Below are positions 1 to 14,017 of a stretch of 64,000 nucleotides of DNA, in pieces. Positions within the stretch are counted from its first letter, which is position 1, and each line of letters starts with the position of its first letter. The stretch lies in assembly GCF_028476545.1 (NCBI RefSeq), contig NW_026732587.1, positions 62,001-126,000 of the forward strand, written 5' to 3'. The stretch is from Physella acuta. Taxonomy: Eukaryota > Mollusca > Gastropoda > Physidae. The notes beneath the pieces were generated by a model that did not search any database, had not been told where the DNA came from, and worked only from the letters and a program-made list of their open reading frames with translations. The translations under genes and the position numbers were made by a program.

Positions 1-1130
1 GAGTCCTTTAGAATTCTAGAGTTCTTAGTTGAACTGGCTGCTTGAGGGGATAGAGCATAGTGCGCAGAAGTACGCACCACCTCTCTGTTATATTGACGAC
101 GTTTGTAACAGTCCTTGACAAGATGACCAGGTCTTTTGCAGAACTGGCATACCGCTCGACGATTGAGAGTTGATCTTGGGTTCTCTCTGGACTGTGATGC
201 CTTCAAGTGTTGGCCAACAGGAGGATTGCTGCCAAAAAGGGGAAGCACGGGGTTGAGGCGGTTTCCTGACACTGGTGGTTTCTTATGCACCAACATATAT
301 GTGTCAGCCGACTCAGCAGCCTTCCGGATGTCAATTATCTTGTTATCCAGTATGTGTAGTCGTATCTCTTCAGGCAGGGACGATAGGAATTCTTCCCTTA
401 GGATAAGTGACCTGAGTTTCTCAAACTCAGAAACTTCCTCCGAGTGTAGCCACCTTGAAAATATTTTCTCCTTTTCAAAGAGAAATTCCACGTATGATTG
501 AGTGGGTAACTTGCGGAGTGTTCGGAATTTTGTCCGATAGGCCTCAGGCGTCAGCTCGTAGGCCTTCAAAATGGCAGTCTTGACCAAACTATAGTTATTT
601 TGAACGTCGTGAGAGAGTGCCTGGTATGTTTTTGCAGCTTTCCCAGTAAGGACCGAGCTCAATAAAGCAGTAATGGAAGTTTCGGGCCATTCACATGTCT
701 TAGCTAAACTCTCAAACGAGTTAAAGAAAACGACCAAATCTGTTTCATCAAATTTAGGAACTAATTTCCCGAATTTGGCAATCACTTGCCCTACCGACAA
801 CTTTTTTGGATCTACCAGAGAAGTAACATCACTAACTTGACCAAATTCTGATTCCAACCTCCTCCTATCTAAAGCAATTTTAACCTCTAACTCCTGTTCT
901 TTTAATGCCTTCTCTAAAGCAACTTTCTCCTCCCGGAGTAACACACCAGCCAACAAACTTTCATCAAATACCCCTTCATTAATAAAATGAACAACAATTT
1001 TATCCCTCAACACCTCTGACTTCTGCGTAACAGAATAATCCAATTTCAATTCCTTAACAACACTAACCAAAACTTTTCTACTCAACTTCTCTACCTGCTC
1101 AAAAGTGGGATTAGCCAAAAAAGACTCCAT
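1..1130 (-). CDS. retrotransposon gag-like protein, partial at window edge
   Basis: The gag part of the LTR element. The ATG is at 1128-1130 and the coding frame runs left to the window edge. The first ~100 residues are charged and helical. A capsid-like, SCAN-resembling helical region follows, and near the left end there is a retroviral zinc knuckle of the form C-x2-C-x4-H-x4-C (108-149). The knuckle and its position after a capsid-like region are the hallmarks of nucleocapsid. The small plus-strand frame at 136-501 is its antisense shadow. Confidence 0.75.
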   Translation of the reverse strand, partial: MESFLANPTFEQVEKLSRKVLVSVVKELKLDYSVTQKSEVLRDKIVVHFINEGVFDESLLAGVLLREEKVALEKALKEQELEVKIALDRRRLESEFGQVSDVTSLVDPKKLSVGQVIAKFGKLVPKFDETDLVVFFNSFESLAKTCEWPETSITALLSSVLTGKAAKTYQALSHDVQNNYSLVKTAILKAYELTPEAYRTKFRTLRKLPTQSYVEFLFEKEKIFSRWLHSEEVSEFEKLRSLILREEFLSSLPEEIRLHILDNKIIDIRKAAESADTYMLVHKKPPVSGNRLNPVLPLFGSNPPVGQHLKASQSRENPRSTLNRRAVCQFCKRPGHLVKDCYKRRQYNREVVRTSAHYALSPQAASSTKNSRILKD

Positions 1131-1349
1131 AACACTAACTTTCAAATCACAACAAGCCTAGGTTCACTAACTTAACACTGAGCGTTGGGCCGTGTACTTG
1201 ACCTCTTATCGTGACACGTCTGGCTGTTGACCTAGATACCTCTAGGCTTGCGCGCGCTGTAAGAACACGGCGCACTGGATAGAAAAACAACCAAATCAAA
1301 CTAAACTTAGTGCTTACTGATATAACCAACAACTGGAACGACAGATTAA

Positions 1350-1367
1350 ATCCCGGACGAGCCCCCA
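1350..1367 (-). other. tRNA-Pro primer-binding site
   Basis: The minus strand reads TGGGGGCTCGTCCGGGAT, the same 18 bases used as the tRNA-Pro primer site by murine leukaemia virus. It lies 3 bases inside the inferred LTR end (ACGTTACA on the minus strand), as expected for minus-strand DNA priming. Confidence 0.8.
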
Positions 1368-1370
1368 CTT

Positions 1371-2085
1371 TGTAACGTCCCCTATCTATCAGCCAGATAG
1401 AAGGTGAACGTCCCCGGATTCTTTTTTCGGGGTCATATGCAAATGCCTTACGGCCTAAATGGATGAACACTAACACAACGACACACTAGGGCTCGAATTC
1501 GATGTCTAGGGAAAACTAGTGATACTATTGTAATTAACACTCATCCAATCTACATACAACCTTTAATAAGCGAACACAGTTGTGGCAGAACACAAGGTTA
1601 AACTAGATAAAATATTTAATGTATAAAATATCAAAACCCAACTTACAGAGTGTAGGAAAAAACACTATCACAGATTTCTACACTGCCTAAAAAAATAGCC
1701 ACAGGCCACACAACACTGCTATAGCTTCAAGAATTACTTGGCGACAAGTAATATTATACTAGAAGACTAAATCAACTTAAGAAAGCGTAGCACACACAGG
1801 ACTTAAGTTCTCTCACGTTCAAATGGTCAGAATCTATTGCCGGACAATATGGACGGCCTGGTATAGACTGTTTGATCAAGGTAGACGGCCCGATCAAGGT
1901 AAACTGCCACGTGTGGCGAGTGTGCGGTGCAATTAAAGACTTCTGCCACAGGGGAGATTATCCTCCTCTCATGTAGCCATTGGTTGGGATAGTCATCTGA
2001 CCAGAATCATTCAATCAGATCTTAATGGAAAATTTCTATGTCTTAGACCCCTTAATAAGTCAGCGGAAAAACCCCGGTTGTTGCA
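1371..2085 (-). repeat. inferred LTR of the retroelement
   Basis: The inner end starts with TGTAAC next to the primer site. The outer end is placed at the matching inverted GTTGCA near 2080-2085. The inner boundary is firm and the outer one is a guess from the short terminal inversion. No second copy is present in the window to confirm it. Confidence 0.5.
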
Positions 2086-2152
2086 CAATCACTCCATATA
2101 AGGTATTATACAATGTCAAAATAAAAATAGAACCTGACTCGACCTAAGTAGG

Positions 2153-2785
2153 TCACACTGGTCTGTGAATTATGTAGACAAGTGTATGTTTGTTGGTCTG
2201 TGAATTATGTAGACAAGTGTATGTTTCTGGTCTGTGAATTATGTAGACAAGTGTATGTTTCTGGTCTGTGAATTATGTAGACAAGTGTATGGTTGCTGGT
2301 CTGTGAATTATGTAGACAAGTGTATGGTTGCTGGTCTGTGAATTATGTAGACAAGTGTATATTTTTTGTCTGTGAATTATGTAGACAAGTGTATGTTTGT
2401 TGGTCTGTGAATTATGTAGACAAGTGTATGGTTGCTGGTCTGTGAATTATGTAGACAAGTGTATGGTTGCTGGTCTGTGAATTATGTAGAAAAGTGTATG
2501 GTTGCTGGTCTGTGAATTATGTAGACAAGTGTATGGTTGCTGGTCTGTGAATTATGTAGACAAGTGTATGGTTGCTGGTCTGTGAATTATGTAGACAAGT
2601 GTATGGTTCCTGGTCTGTGAATTATGTAGACAAGTGTATGGTTGCTGGTCTGTGAATTATGTAGACAAGTGTATGGTTGCTGGTCTGTGAATTATGTAGA
2701 CAAGTGTATGGTTCCTGGTCTGTGAATTATGTAGACAAGTGTATGGTTGTTGGTCTGTGAATTATGTAGACAAGTGTGTGGTTGC
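2153..2785 (+). repeat. 35-bp minisatellite, about 18 copies
   Basis: Units of about 35 bp built around GTGAATTATGTAGACAAGTG, with few substitutions between copies. Decayed units resume at 3038-3140 on the far side of the SINE, so the SINE inserted into the array. Confidence 0.95.
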
Positions 2786-3037
2786 TGGGGTCGGCGTGGT
2801 CGAGCCGGTGAAGCCTCATGTTCAAAACCTCGGGCAGATGAGGCTCAACAGCTGAGGACAGCAACTCTTCTAGGAGAGACAACTCCAAAACTGCTGCCTT
2901 GTAGTTTGTTCTTGGTTGAACAAAGGCTATGGAGTCAACGGCCTAAATGGTACATAACCCGTTGACACGTATACTTAATTGTGTTGGGGGGGGGGGGGGG
3001 GGGGGAATCCCGTTCAACACTAAAATGAAGAAGAAAG
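2786..3037 (+). mobile_element. tRNA-derived SINE, plus orientation
   Basis: Shares a core with the minus-strand copy at 39232-39497: GGCAGATGAGG, then a GGGACAGCAACTC-like block and GAGAGA-AACTC. A pol III B-box-like stretch (ATGTTCAAAACC) precedes the core. The 3' end reads CGTTCAACACTAA and then a GAA-rich tail, the same ending as the truncated copy at 43531. A 20-base G run interrupts it near 2987-3006. The family name is not known to me. Confidence 0.65.
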
Positions 3038-3140
3038 TATGTTTGCTGCTCTGTGAACTTTGTAGGCAACTGTGTGTTTGTAGGTTTTGAATTATTTAGA
3101 CAACTATGTTTTCTGGCCTTTTGCCTGTGAATTATGTATC

Positions 3141-3561
3141 ACATTAAAGTTTGGCTGTCTTACACGACTAAATTGGGCGACACAGAAGATCACTAACACG
3201 TAACTATGACGATCACAATAACTTTCACAATAGGGCTAAGATAATAAAAACTTATCACAGTGAAAACACCACATTGGACAATGGGGATTTGATATCATGT
3301 CTGTTGTATGCGCGTTTTCAAGAACTTCTACTCACCGATACCAGTGCAAGCTTCGCGCTAATGAACACATTTAATTAAGTAGTCACTTCCTTAATTTCCC
3401 CCGCTATTAGTCATAATTTTATTTGGGGGCATCAAATTAGCAGCTTTCATCTTATCATTCATCATGTCAGCAGGTGATATAAATTATATTATCTCATTTG
3501 AAACTTACATTTTATACGTTACCCTTTTTAGCAGTTATAAAGTGCGGACACTTTTATAACT
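3141..3561. other. non-coding spacer, nothing recognised
   Basis: AT-rich sequence with no open frame of note, no splice-consistent exon and no repeat structure that I could see. Confidence 0.5.
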
Positions 3562-3705
3562 ACCCCCGAACGAAATAGAATTTATATAGATCTAGATCTA
3601 GAAGATATATACTTTTACCAGTGTCCCACCCCCAACTGGAAAATTTAGTCCCCGAAAATTTCAAGTGTACCCCCCCCCCAGAGAAAAGATCTGAAAGAAA
3701 CACTG
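3562..3705 (-). mobile_element. G-run hAT MITE, truncated copy
   Basis: Contains CCCCGAACGAAAT, TATACTTTTA-CAGTGTCC, GAAAATTTCAAGTG and the terminal GAAAGAAACACTG, in the same order as in the full-length copies. One end is missing and its C-runs are shorter than in other copies. The next 170 bases to the repeat at 3885 show nothing. Confidence 0.7.
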
Positions 3706-3884
3706 AGTGATAGCTAGTCCACCCACTTCCTGTATATAGATCTACTGTTTAAATAAAGGGTGCACTGGCTACTTACTCTAAGATTGTTGCGTGATGATTA
3801 CTTTAAAGTAAGCCCATTTGGAATTATTGTACGATGGTTAAAGGTAAAACATTTTGGGATTATTGTGTGATGCTGTAAGTAAGA

Positions 3885-4130
3885 TAAATATAGGTGTGCT
3901 ATGTAGCACCAAGGTGCTGGTTAAATGATACGGCTAATATAGAAGTGCTATGTAGCACCAAGGTGCTGGTTAAATGATACGGCTAATATAGAAGTGCTAT
4001 GTAGCACTAAGGTGCTGGTTAAATGGTACGGCTAATATAGAAGTGCTATGTAGCATCAAGGTGCTGGTTAAATGGTATGGCTAATATTGGTGTTCTATGT
4101 AGCACCAAGGTTCTGTACAATTGTAGTATA
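3885..4130 (+). repeat. 49-bp minisatellite, 5 copies
   Basis: Unit contains GTGCTATGTAGCACCAAGGT followed by a GCTGGTTAAATG segment. The same unit recurs at 6550-6865 inside an intron of the downstream gene. GCTATGTAGC is a short palindrome inside each unit. Confidence 0.95.
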
Positions 4131-4254
4131 GGCTAAACACAAATTATGTTGAACTAATTTTATGCGTATAAAAAAGACACAAACACCGACAGATACATAC
4201 ACTCACGCACACAAACACATACATGTGTATATAATGATGCTCACATACAGCGCA

Positions 4255-5056
4255 CAACCCTGATTGTTTCAGTAACAACCCTGATTGTTTCAGTCAGTAA
4301 CAACCCTGATTGTTTCAGTCAGTAACAACCCTGATTGTTTCAGTCAGTAACAACCCTGATTGTTTCAGTCAGTAACAACCCTGATTGTTTCAGTAACAAC
4401 CCTGATTGTTTCAGTCAGTAACAACCCTGATTGTTTCAGTCAGTAACAACCCTGATTGTTTCAGTCAGTAACAACCCTGATTGTTTCAGTCAGTAACAAC
4501 CCTGATTGTTTCAGTCAGTAACGACCCTGATTGTTTCAGTCAGTAACAACCCTGATTGTTTCAGTCAGTAACAACCCTGATTGTTTCAGTAACAACCCTG
4601 ATTGTTTCAGTCAGTAACAACCCTGATTGTTTCAGTCAGTAACAACCCTGATTGTTTCAGTCAGTAACAACCCTGATTGTTTCAGTAACAACCCTGATTG
4701 TTTCAGTCAGTAACAACCCTGATTGTTTCAGTAACAACCCTGATTGTTTCAGTCAGTAACAACCCTGATTGTTTCAGTCAGTAACAACCCTGATTGTTTC
4801 AGTCAGTAACAACCCTGATTGTTTCAGTCAGTAACAACCCTGATTGTTTCAGTCAGTAACAACCCTGATTGTTTCAGTCAGTAACAACCTTGATTGTTTC
4901 AGTCAGTAACAACCCTGATTGTTTCAGTAACAACCCTGATTGTTTCAGTCAGTAACAACCCTGATTGTTTCAGTAACAACCCTGATTGTTTCAGTCAGTA
5001 ACAACCCTGATTGTTTCAGTCAGTAACAACCCTGATTGTTTCAGTCAGTAACAAAC
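4255..5056 (+). repeat. 25/21-bp minisatellite, about 32 copies
   Basis: Near-identical units AACAACCCTGATTGTTTCAG plus GTCAGT. A 21-bp version lacking CAGT is interspersed several times. The very low divergence suggests recent expansion. Confidence 0.95.
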
Positions 5057-5154
5057 TACGACGGGGGAAATCCGCCAAGTTTGTACAGAGCACATCCTTC
5101 ACTGCAGTCTTCAAGTCTACAACAGCGACCAGCACAATCAGCAGGTTGTTAACA

Positions 5155-5158
5155 ATAC

Positions 5159-5225
<67 letters not shown>

Positions 5226-5640
5226 CCACCATCACCATCATCATCATCATCATCATCATCATCATAATCATCATCATCATCATCATCATCACCACCATCA
5301 TCATCACCATCATCATCACCACCATCATCATCATCATCACCATCACCATCATCATCATCATCAACCACCATCCTCACTTTCATCAACATCGACCAGCACG
5401 ATCAGCAGGTTATTAACGATACATCATCACCATCTTCATCACCATCAACCACCATCACCATCATCCTCACCTTCTTCAACAGCGACTAGCACAATCGGCA
5501 GGTTATTAATGATAATTCATCACCATCATAACCACCATCACCCATCACCATCATAACCACCGTCATCACCACGATCATAACCACCATCACCCATCACCAT
5601 CATAGCCACCATCATCATCACCATAATCCTCCTCACCTCC
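5155..5640 (+). repeat. (CAT)n microsatellite with interruptions
   Basis: CAT/CAC triplets. They give long poly-histidine or poly-aspartate frames that are composition artefacts. Two degenerate blocks around GACCAGCACAATCAGCAGGTT separate the tracts. Confidence 0.95.
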
Positions 5641-5731
5641 TTCAACAAATCAGGAGGTTATTAACATTAGGTTAAAACGATACATCATCACCATCACCAC
5701 CACTACCACCCTCACCCTCAACAACCCCCAG

Positions 5732-9198
<3,467 letters not shown>

Positions 9199-9679
9199 TG
9201 AAGATGAACTACTTTAAGCAATTGTGCGAAGCATGATAAAGATTCAACAATGCTGCTCTGCTAGAGAGAGAAAAAAACATAACCGGCAGTTAAACCAAAG
9301 AAATAGAAGTACACTTTGTCACAAATATTTAATGAAATAAAACATCAAGTAGCAGATTCATACGCCGAGCGTTGTTTCCATAGTTACACATCAAATGAGA
9401 AAAAAATGTTATAGCCTCTAATGTCTAATATACAATTCACCGACTTAATTTCACGACAAAAACAATTAGGCAACTCAAATGTTTGCTAGATACAAAAAGG
9501 CATGTATTTATGTATACAATATTTTTTTTATTAACAAGTCAGTATTAACAGGCAAGGCTATACATGAAATCACAGATACACAAAAAGTGTGAGACTCCAA
9601 AACGACGGTCATAGACACATTAAGTAATAAGTGAGACGTTGAATTAGGCTAAGAAGGTCAATATGTGCAACATGACAGT
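9199..9679 (+). promoter_or_regulatory. 3' UTR and poly(A) signal of the 5732-9198 gene
   Basis: AATAAA at 9336-9341, 138 bases after the TAA. The rest is AT-rich with nothing else recognised. Confidence 0.55.
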
Positions 9680-11040
9680 CGTGTGTAGGTCTATGTCATG
9701 TGAAGGTCTATGTTGTGTGTAGGTCTATGTCATGTGTAGGTCTATGTCGTGTGTAGGTCTATGTTGTGTGTAGGTCTATGTCGTGTGTAGGTCTATGTTG
9801 TGTGTAGGTCTATGTCATGTGTAGGTCTATGTCGTGTGTAGGTCTATGTTGTGTGTAGGTCTATGTCGTGTGTAGGTCTATGTTGTGTGTAGGTCTATGT
9901 TGTGTGTAGGTCTATGTTGTGTGTAGGTCTATGTTGTGTGTAGGTCTATGTTGTGTGTAGGTCTATGTCATGTGTAGGTCTATGTCGTGTGTAGGTCTAT
10001 GTTGTGTGTAGGTCTATGTTGTGTGTAGGTCTATGTTGTGTGTAGGTCTATGTTGTGTGTAGGTCTATGTCATGTATAGGTCTATGTCGTGTGTAGGTCT
10101 ATGTCGTGTGTAGGTCTATGTTGTGTGTAGGTCTATGTTGTGTGTAGGTCTATGTTGTGTGTAGGTCTATGTTGTGTGTAGGTCTATGTCGTGTTTAGGT
10201 CTATGTTGTGTGTAGGTCTATGTTGTGTGTAGGTCTATGTTGTGTGTAGGTCTATGTTGTGTGTAGGTCTATGTCATGTGTAGGTCTATGTTGTGTGTAG
10301 GTCTATGTCATGTGTGTAGGACTGTAGGTCTATGTTGTGTGTAGGTCTATGTTGTGTGTAGGTCTATGTTGTGTGTAGGTCTATGTCGTGTGTAGGTCTA
10401 TGTCGTGTTTAGGTCTATGTTGTGTTTAGGTCTATGTCGTGTGTAGGTCTATGTTGTGTGTAGGTCTATGTCGTGTGTAGGTCTATGTCGTGTTTAGGTC
10501 TATGTTGTGTTTAGGTCTATGTTGTGTTTAGGTCTATGTTGTGTTTAGGTCTATGTCGTGTGTAGGTCTATGTTGTGTGTAGGTCTATGTTGTGTGTAGG
10601 TCTATGTCGTGTGTAGGTCTATGTTGTGTTTAGGTCTATGTTGTGTTTAGGTCTATGTCGTGTGTAGGTCTATGTTGTGTGTAGGTCTATGTTGTGTGTA
10701 GGTCTATGTCATGTGTAGGTCTATGTTGTGTGTAGGTCTATGTTGTGTTTAGGTCTATGTTGTGTTTAGGTCTATGTCGTGTGTAGGTCTATGTTGTGTG
10801 TAGGTCTATGTTGTGTGTAGGTCTATGTCATGTGTAGGTCTATGTTGTGTGTAGGTCTATGTTATGTGTAGGTCTATATGTTGTGTAGGTCTATGTTGTG
10901 TGTAGGTCTATGTCATGTGTGGGTCTATGTCGTGTGTAGGTCTATGTTGTGTGTAGGTCTATGTTGTGTGTAGGTCTATGTTGTGTGTAGGTCTATGTTG
11001 TGAGTAGGTCTATGCTGTGTGTAGGTCTATGTCGTGTGTA
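9680..11040 (+). repeat. 17-bp satellite-like array, about 80 copies
   Basis: Unit GTAGGTCTATGTTGTGT with variants TGTCGTGT, TGTCATGT and TTTAGG. The variants are interspersed without a clear higher-order period. Confidence 0.95.
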
Positions 11041-11730
11041 GGTCTGTATGTGGACCATGACATTCGTGTGTAGGTCTGTATGTGGACCATGACATTCGTG
11101 TGTAGGTCTGTATGTGGAACATGAGTCTTTGTCGTGTGTAGGTAGGTCTGTATGTGGACCATGACATTCGTGTGTAGGTCTGTATGTGGACCATGACATT
11201 CGTGTGTAGGTCTGTATGTGGACCATGACATTCGTGTGTAGGTCTGTATGTGGACCATAACATTCGTGTGTAGGTCTGTATGTGGACCATAACATTCGTG
11301 TGTAGGTCTGTATGTGGACCATAACATTCGTGTGTAGGTCTGTATGTGGACCATAACATTCGTGTGTAGGTCTGTATGTGGACCATAACATTCGTGTGTA
11401 GGTCTGTATGTGGACCATGACATTCGTGTGTAGGTCTGTATGTGGACCATGACATTCGTGTGTAGGTCTGTATGTGGACCATAAAATTCGTGTGTAGGTC
11501 TGTATGTGGACCATAACATTCGTGTGTAGGTCTGTATGTGGACCATGACATTCGTGTGTAGGTCTGTATGTGGACCATGACATTCGTGTGTAGGTCTGTA
11601 TGTGGACCATGACATTCGTGTGTAGGTCTGTATGTGGACCATGACATTCGTGTGTAGGTCTGTATGTGGACCATAACATTCGTGTGTAGGTCTGTATGTG
11701 GAACATGACATTCGTGTGTAGAGCAATTAC
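11040..11730 (+). repeat. 32-bp array derived from the 17-bp array, about 21 copies
   Basis: Unit starts GTAGGTCTGTATGTGGACCA and ends TGACATTCGTGT. It shares GTGTAGGTCT with the neighbouring 17-bp unit. Because 32 is not a multiple of three and the unit lacks stops on the minus strand, three overlapping ~240-residue frames appear. They are artefacts. Confidence 0.95.
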
Positions 11731-11733
11731 TGC

Positions 11734-12430
11734 TTAGTGTAAACATGCACATACACTGATGAATAACACAACAGCTATGAGGTGGAATGGGGGGGGGGGT
11801 ACTTTTTTACTCTCCACTGTCTTCTCTCAAGTAGTTGTTTTAACACCCCCCCCCCCAGCAAATGTCTACTAGAACTATAAGGTTACTGTGTAATAGCCCC
11901 GAGCAATAGATTCGCTCAGCAATATTACTTATTAGCCTACTTTTTAATTTAGGTTTTGATTGAACAAAGATCTGTTTGATTGCTGTAATGTATTCTCTTT
12001 TACCCCAGTCTGACAGAAGTATTGAGCCAAATGTACCAGTAATATCGAGAAGAAGATCAATAAGTGATCGATTCAATGTCTTTGTATAATTTAACTTTTT
12101 ACTCGTACCCACTGACGTGTTACGGCTTGTATGCTGTCAAATCGATTCTATATTTAGAAAATTAATCATTCTTCAGATCCGCGAAGCAAAGGGGGTTGTA
12201 TTTATTTACCAATGTTTAACAAATCGGTTGTTGCTTAAAATCTTAATCTTTCATTAATCTAAAACAAATCTTACAATTACTTTTAGCGTGTTAGAATGGA
12301 GAAATAAATATTTCCCATAGAATATTTTAAAGACATGTTTTAAGCGCTAAATAGACAAAATAGGGTGAAGGTCAAGTATTCTATCTTGTTTCCGCGAAGC
12401 ATTCGTAGTCACCGCCTGCAGTTGCCGGTA
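11734..12430. other. intergenic spacer
   Basis: Contains a G-run (about 11790) and a matching C-run (about 11847) some 50 bases apart, which could form a hairpin. A 90-codon minus-strand frame at 11840-12112 has no recognisable domain. Nothing else was seen. Confidence 0.4.
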
Positions 12431-12436
12431 GGTCTG

Positions 12437-12495
12437 TATATAAATATTGCGGACCTTGTTTTAAATCTGGCACTTAAAGCAAGTTCGTCAGAAAA
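12437..12495 (+). promoter_or_regulatory. candidate core promoter and non-coding exon 1 of the ANK-PARP gene
   Basis: TATATAAATA at 12437-12446 is followed some 30 bases later by a short stretch ending in a strong donor, GAAAA/GTAAGT at 12495/12496. The next plausible exon starts at 14018 after TCTTCAG and carries the start codon. This is inference from signals only; cap-site data are not available. Confidence 0.4.
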
Positions 12496-12960
12496 GTAAG
12501 TTTTTACAAAAATGTATAACTTAAGATTAATGTTTGTTTTCTGTGGGGAAAAAGGGGTGTTTATGTGTAAACGTGTCAACGTAGCATTTGAAATTTTAGG
12601 CCTTTAGTGCCCCTCCCACTTTAGTATTATAGGCCTATCAGCTTCAGCCTAAATGTAATTTACTGTAAATCAGCAAGAATTAACTTATTATATAAAGCAT
12701 ACTAGCTGAATTTCCCGTTCTTCGGTGGTGTGGGATATTTCCTCTATCTTGAAAAATAATTACTATGACAAAAACTGTAACCATCTGCAAAAACTTTTTA
12801 ATTAATTTTATTTTATTATTATTTAATTGTTACAAGTCAATTTGAGCCTATGTGTGTAAAAAAAACCAAACAAAAAAAACCGGAATATTTGATAGTTAAG
12901 CCAAATTCATTAAATAATCACCCCCCCCCCACCCCACAATTAAAGAAATACCCCTTACCC

Positions 12961-13135
12961 CAGTGTTTCTTCTAGGCATCTCTTCACCCCCCCCCCCCGA
13001 AGAAAGTCTACCTCCCCCTGCCCCCAACAAAATTTATATAGAAAACATACTTCTACCAATGTCCACCCCCCCCCCCCCCCACGAAAATATCAGGTGCCCC
13101 CCTCCCTCGGAAATAAAAATCTGGAAGAAACACTG
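12961..13135 (-). mobile_element. G-run hAT MITE, copy in intron 1
   Basis: Ends CAGTGTTTCTTCTAGGCATC and CTGGAAGAAACACTG, with internal C-runs. It is oriented opposite to the copy at 13264. The flanking 8 bases do not match, so its target duplication has decayed. Confidence 0.8.
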
Positions 13136-13263
13136 CCCGCATACGACCGTTAACAGAATAGCTAAGCGTGAGCAAACATTTCCTTAGTGTCGCGTATAAA
13201 ATTGTCAGACAAGACTCCGGCTCTATGAGTAAAAAAAAAAACACATCCATTTTTCCTTAGTTG

Positions 13264-13491
13264 CAGTGTTTCTTCCAGACTTTTTTCTCCGGGGGGGGGG
13301 GGGGGCACTTGAAATTTTCGGGGGGGGGGGGGGCGGTAAACTTTCTTCGGGGGGGGGGGGGCGGACACTGTTAAAAGTATATATTTTCTATATAAATTAT
13401 ATAAATTTCATTTCGTTCGGGGGGGGGGGGGGGTAAAAAAATTTCGTGGGGGGGGGGGGGGGGGGCGAAGAGATGCCTGGAAGAAACTCTG
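13264..13491 (+). mobile_element. G-run hAT MITE, near full length (228 bp)
   Basis: Starts CAGTGTTTCTTCCAGAC and ends GCCTGGAAGAAACTCTG, imperfect inverted repeats beginning CAGNG as in hAT elements. It is flanked by CTTAGTTG (13256-13263) and ATTAGTTG (13492-13499), an 8-bp target duplication with one mismatch. Five G-runs of 10-20 bases punctuate the interior. It has no coding capacity. Confidence 0.9.
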
Positions 13492-13629
13492 ATTAGTTGG
13501 GGTATATGTCAGCCTAGGCCTACTCGACAAACAGGTGACAGATAAACTTTTTAGCAGGAATAATTTTTTATTTGCTTTTTACTGAGAGATGGTTACTGAC
13601 GCGTGCCTTTAACTTTTAAGAAGTACTGT

Positions 13630-13884
13630 CAATGTTTCTTTCAGACATTTGTTCTCCGGGGGTATTTGGTCTTTTCGGTGGTGGGGGGGGGGATGTTGGC
13701 CAACAGACCAGGCTGTTTGCTTGTGTTGGCATTAGAGATTTATAAGAGCTTTTTTTTCGTGTCAATTGATCGGCAATTTATCAGAAAACTAGAGTTTCTT
13801 TGAGTTATTTCTCCAGTGGAGGGGGGGGGGGGTGGGAAGAAGCGCCCCCTCCCCCCGCCGAAGAGATGCCTTTAGGAAACTCTA
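13630..13884 (+). mobile_element. G-run hAT MITE, diverged longer copy
   Basis: Starts CAATGTTTCTTTCAGACATT and ends GAAGAGATGCC-AGGAAACTCTA. It is flanked by AGTACTGT and GTTACTGG (5 of 8 match). It contains an extra segment with a second internal end-like block, GAGTTTCTTTGAGTTATTTC, near 13792, possibly a nested or rearranged copy. Confidence 0.7.
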
Positions 13885-14017
13885 GTTACTGGCGTATACT
13901 TACTATCGTTTTTATTATTAGTTTTTTTAACTGCAAGTATACTTGCAATAGGTTAAACGCTTCTCATTATGATATCTATATTGTTACTAAATGATTATCT
14001 TTATAATGTATCTTCAG

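Larger units (their letters stand above)
1..2085 (-). mobile_element. LTR retrotransposon, 5' portion (Gypsy/Metaviridae-like)
   Basis: Read on the minus strand this is the 5' part of an LTR element: an inferred LTR at 1371-2085, a primer-binding site at 1350-1367 and a gag-type gene starting at 1130 and running off the window. The pol part would lie left of base 1. Only one LTR is visible, so age cannot be estimated from LTR divergence. The visible part looks whole. Family placement rests on the CCHC gag and a tRNA primer site and is an inference, since no reverse transcriptase is visible. Confidence 0.8.

Noticed and set aside
4255-5056. CRISPR-like array
   Set aside because: Head-to-tail units without unique spacers; eukaryotic context. 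The same holds for the arrays at 2153, 9680 and 58645.
5011-5556. Poly-histidine open frame and its poly-aspartate/poly-methionine antisense frames
   Set aside because: Pure CAT/CAC microsatellite translation; no splice signals or conserved flanks.
10993-11752. Three overlapping ~240-residue minus-strand frames
   Set aside because: A stop-free 32-bp unit is open in every frame; no start context or homology.
11840-12112. 90-codon minus-strand frame
   Set aside because: No domain, repeat or splice evidence; its 3' end runs into a C-run.
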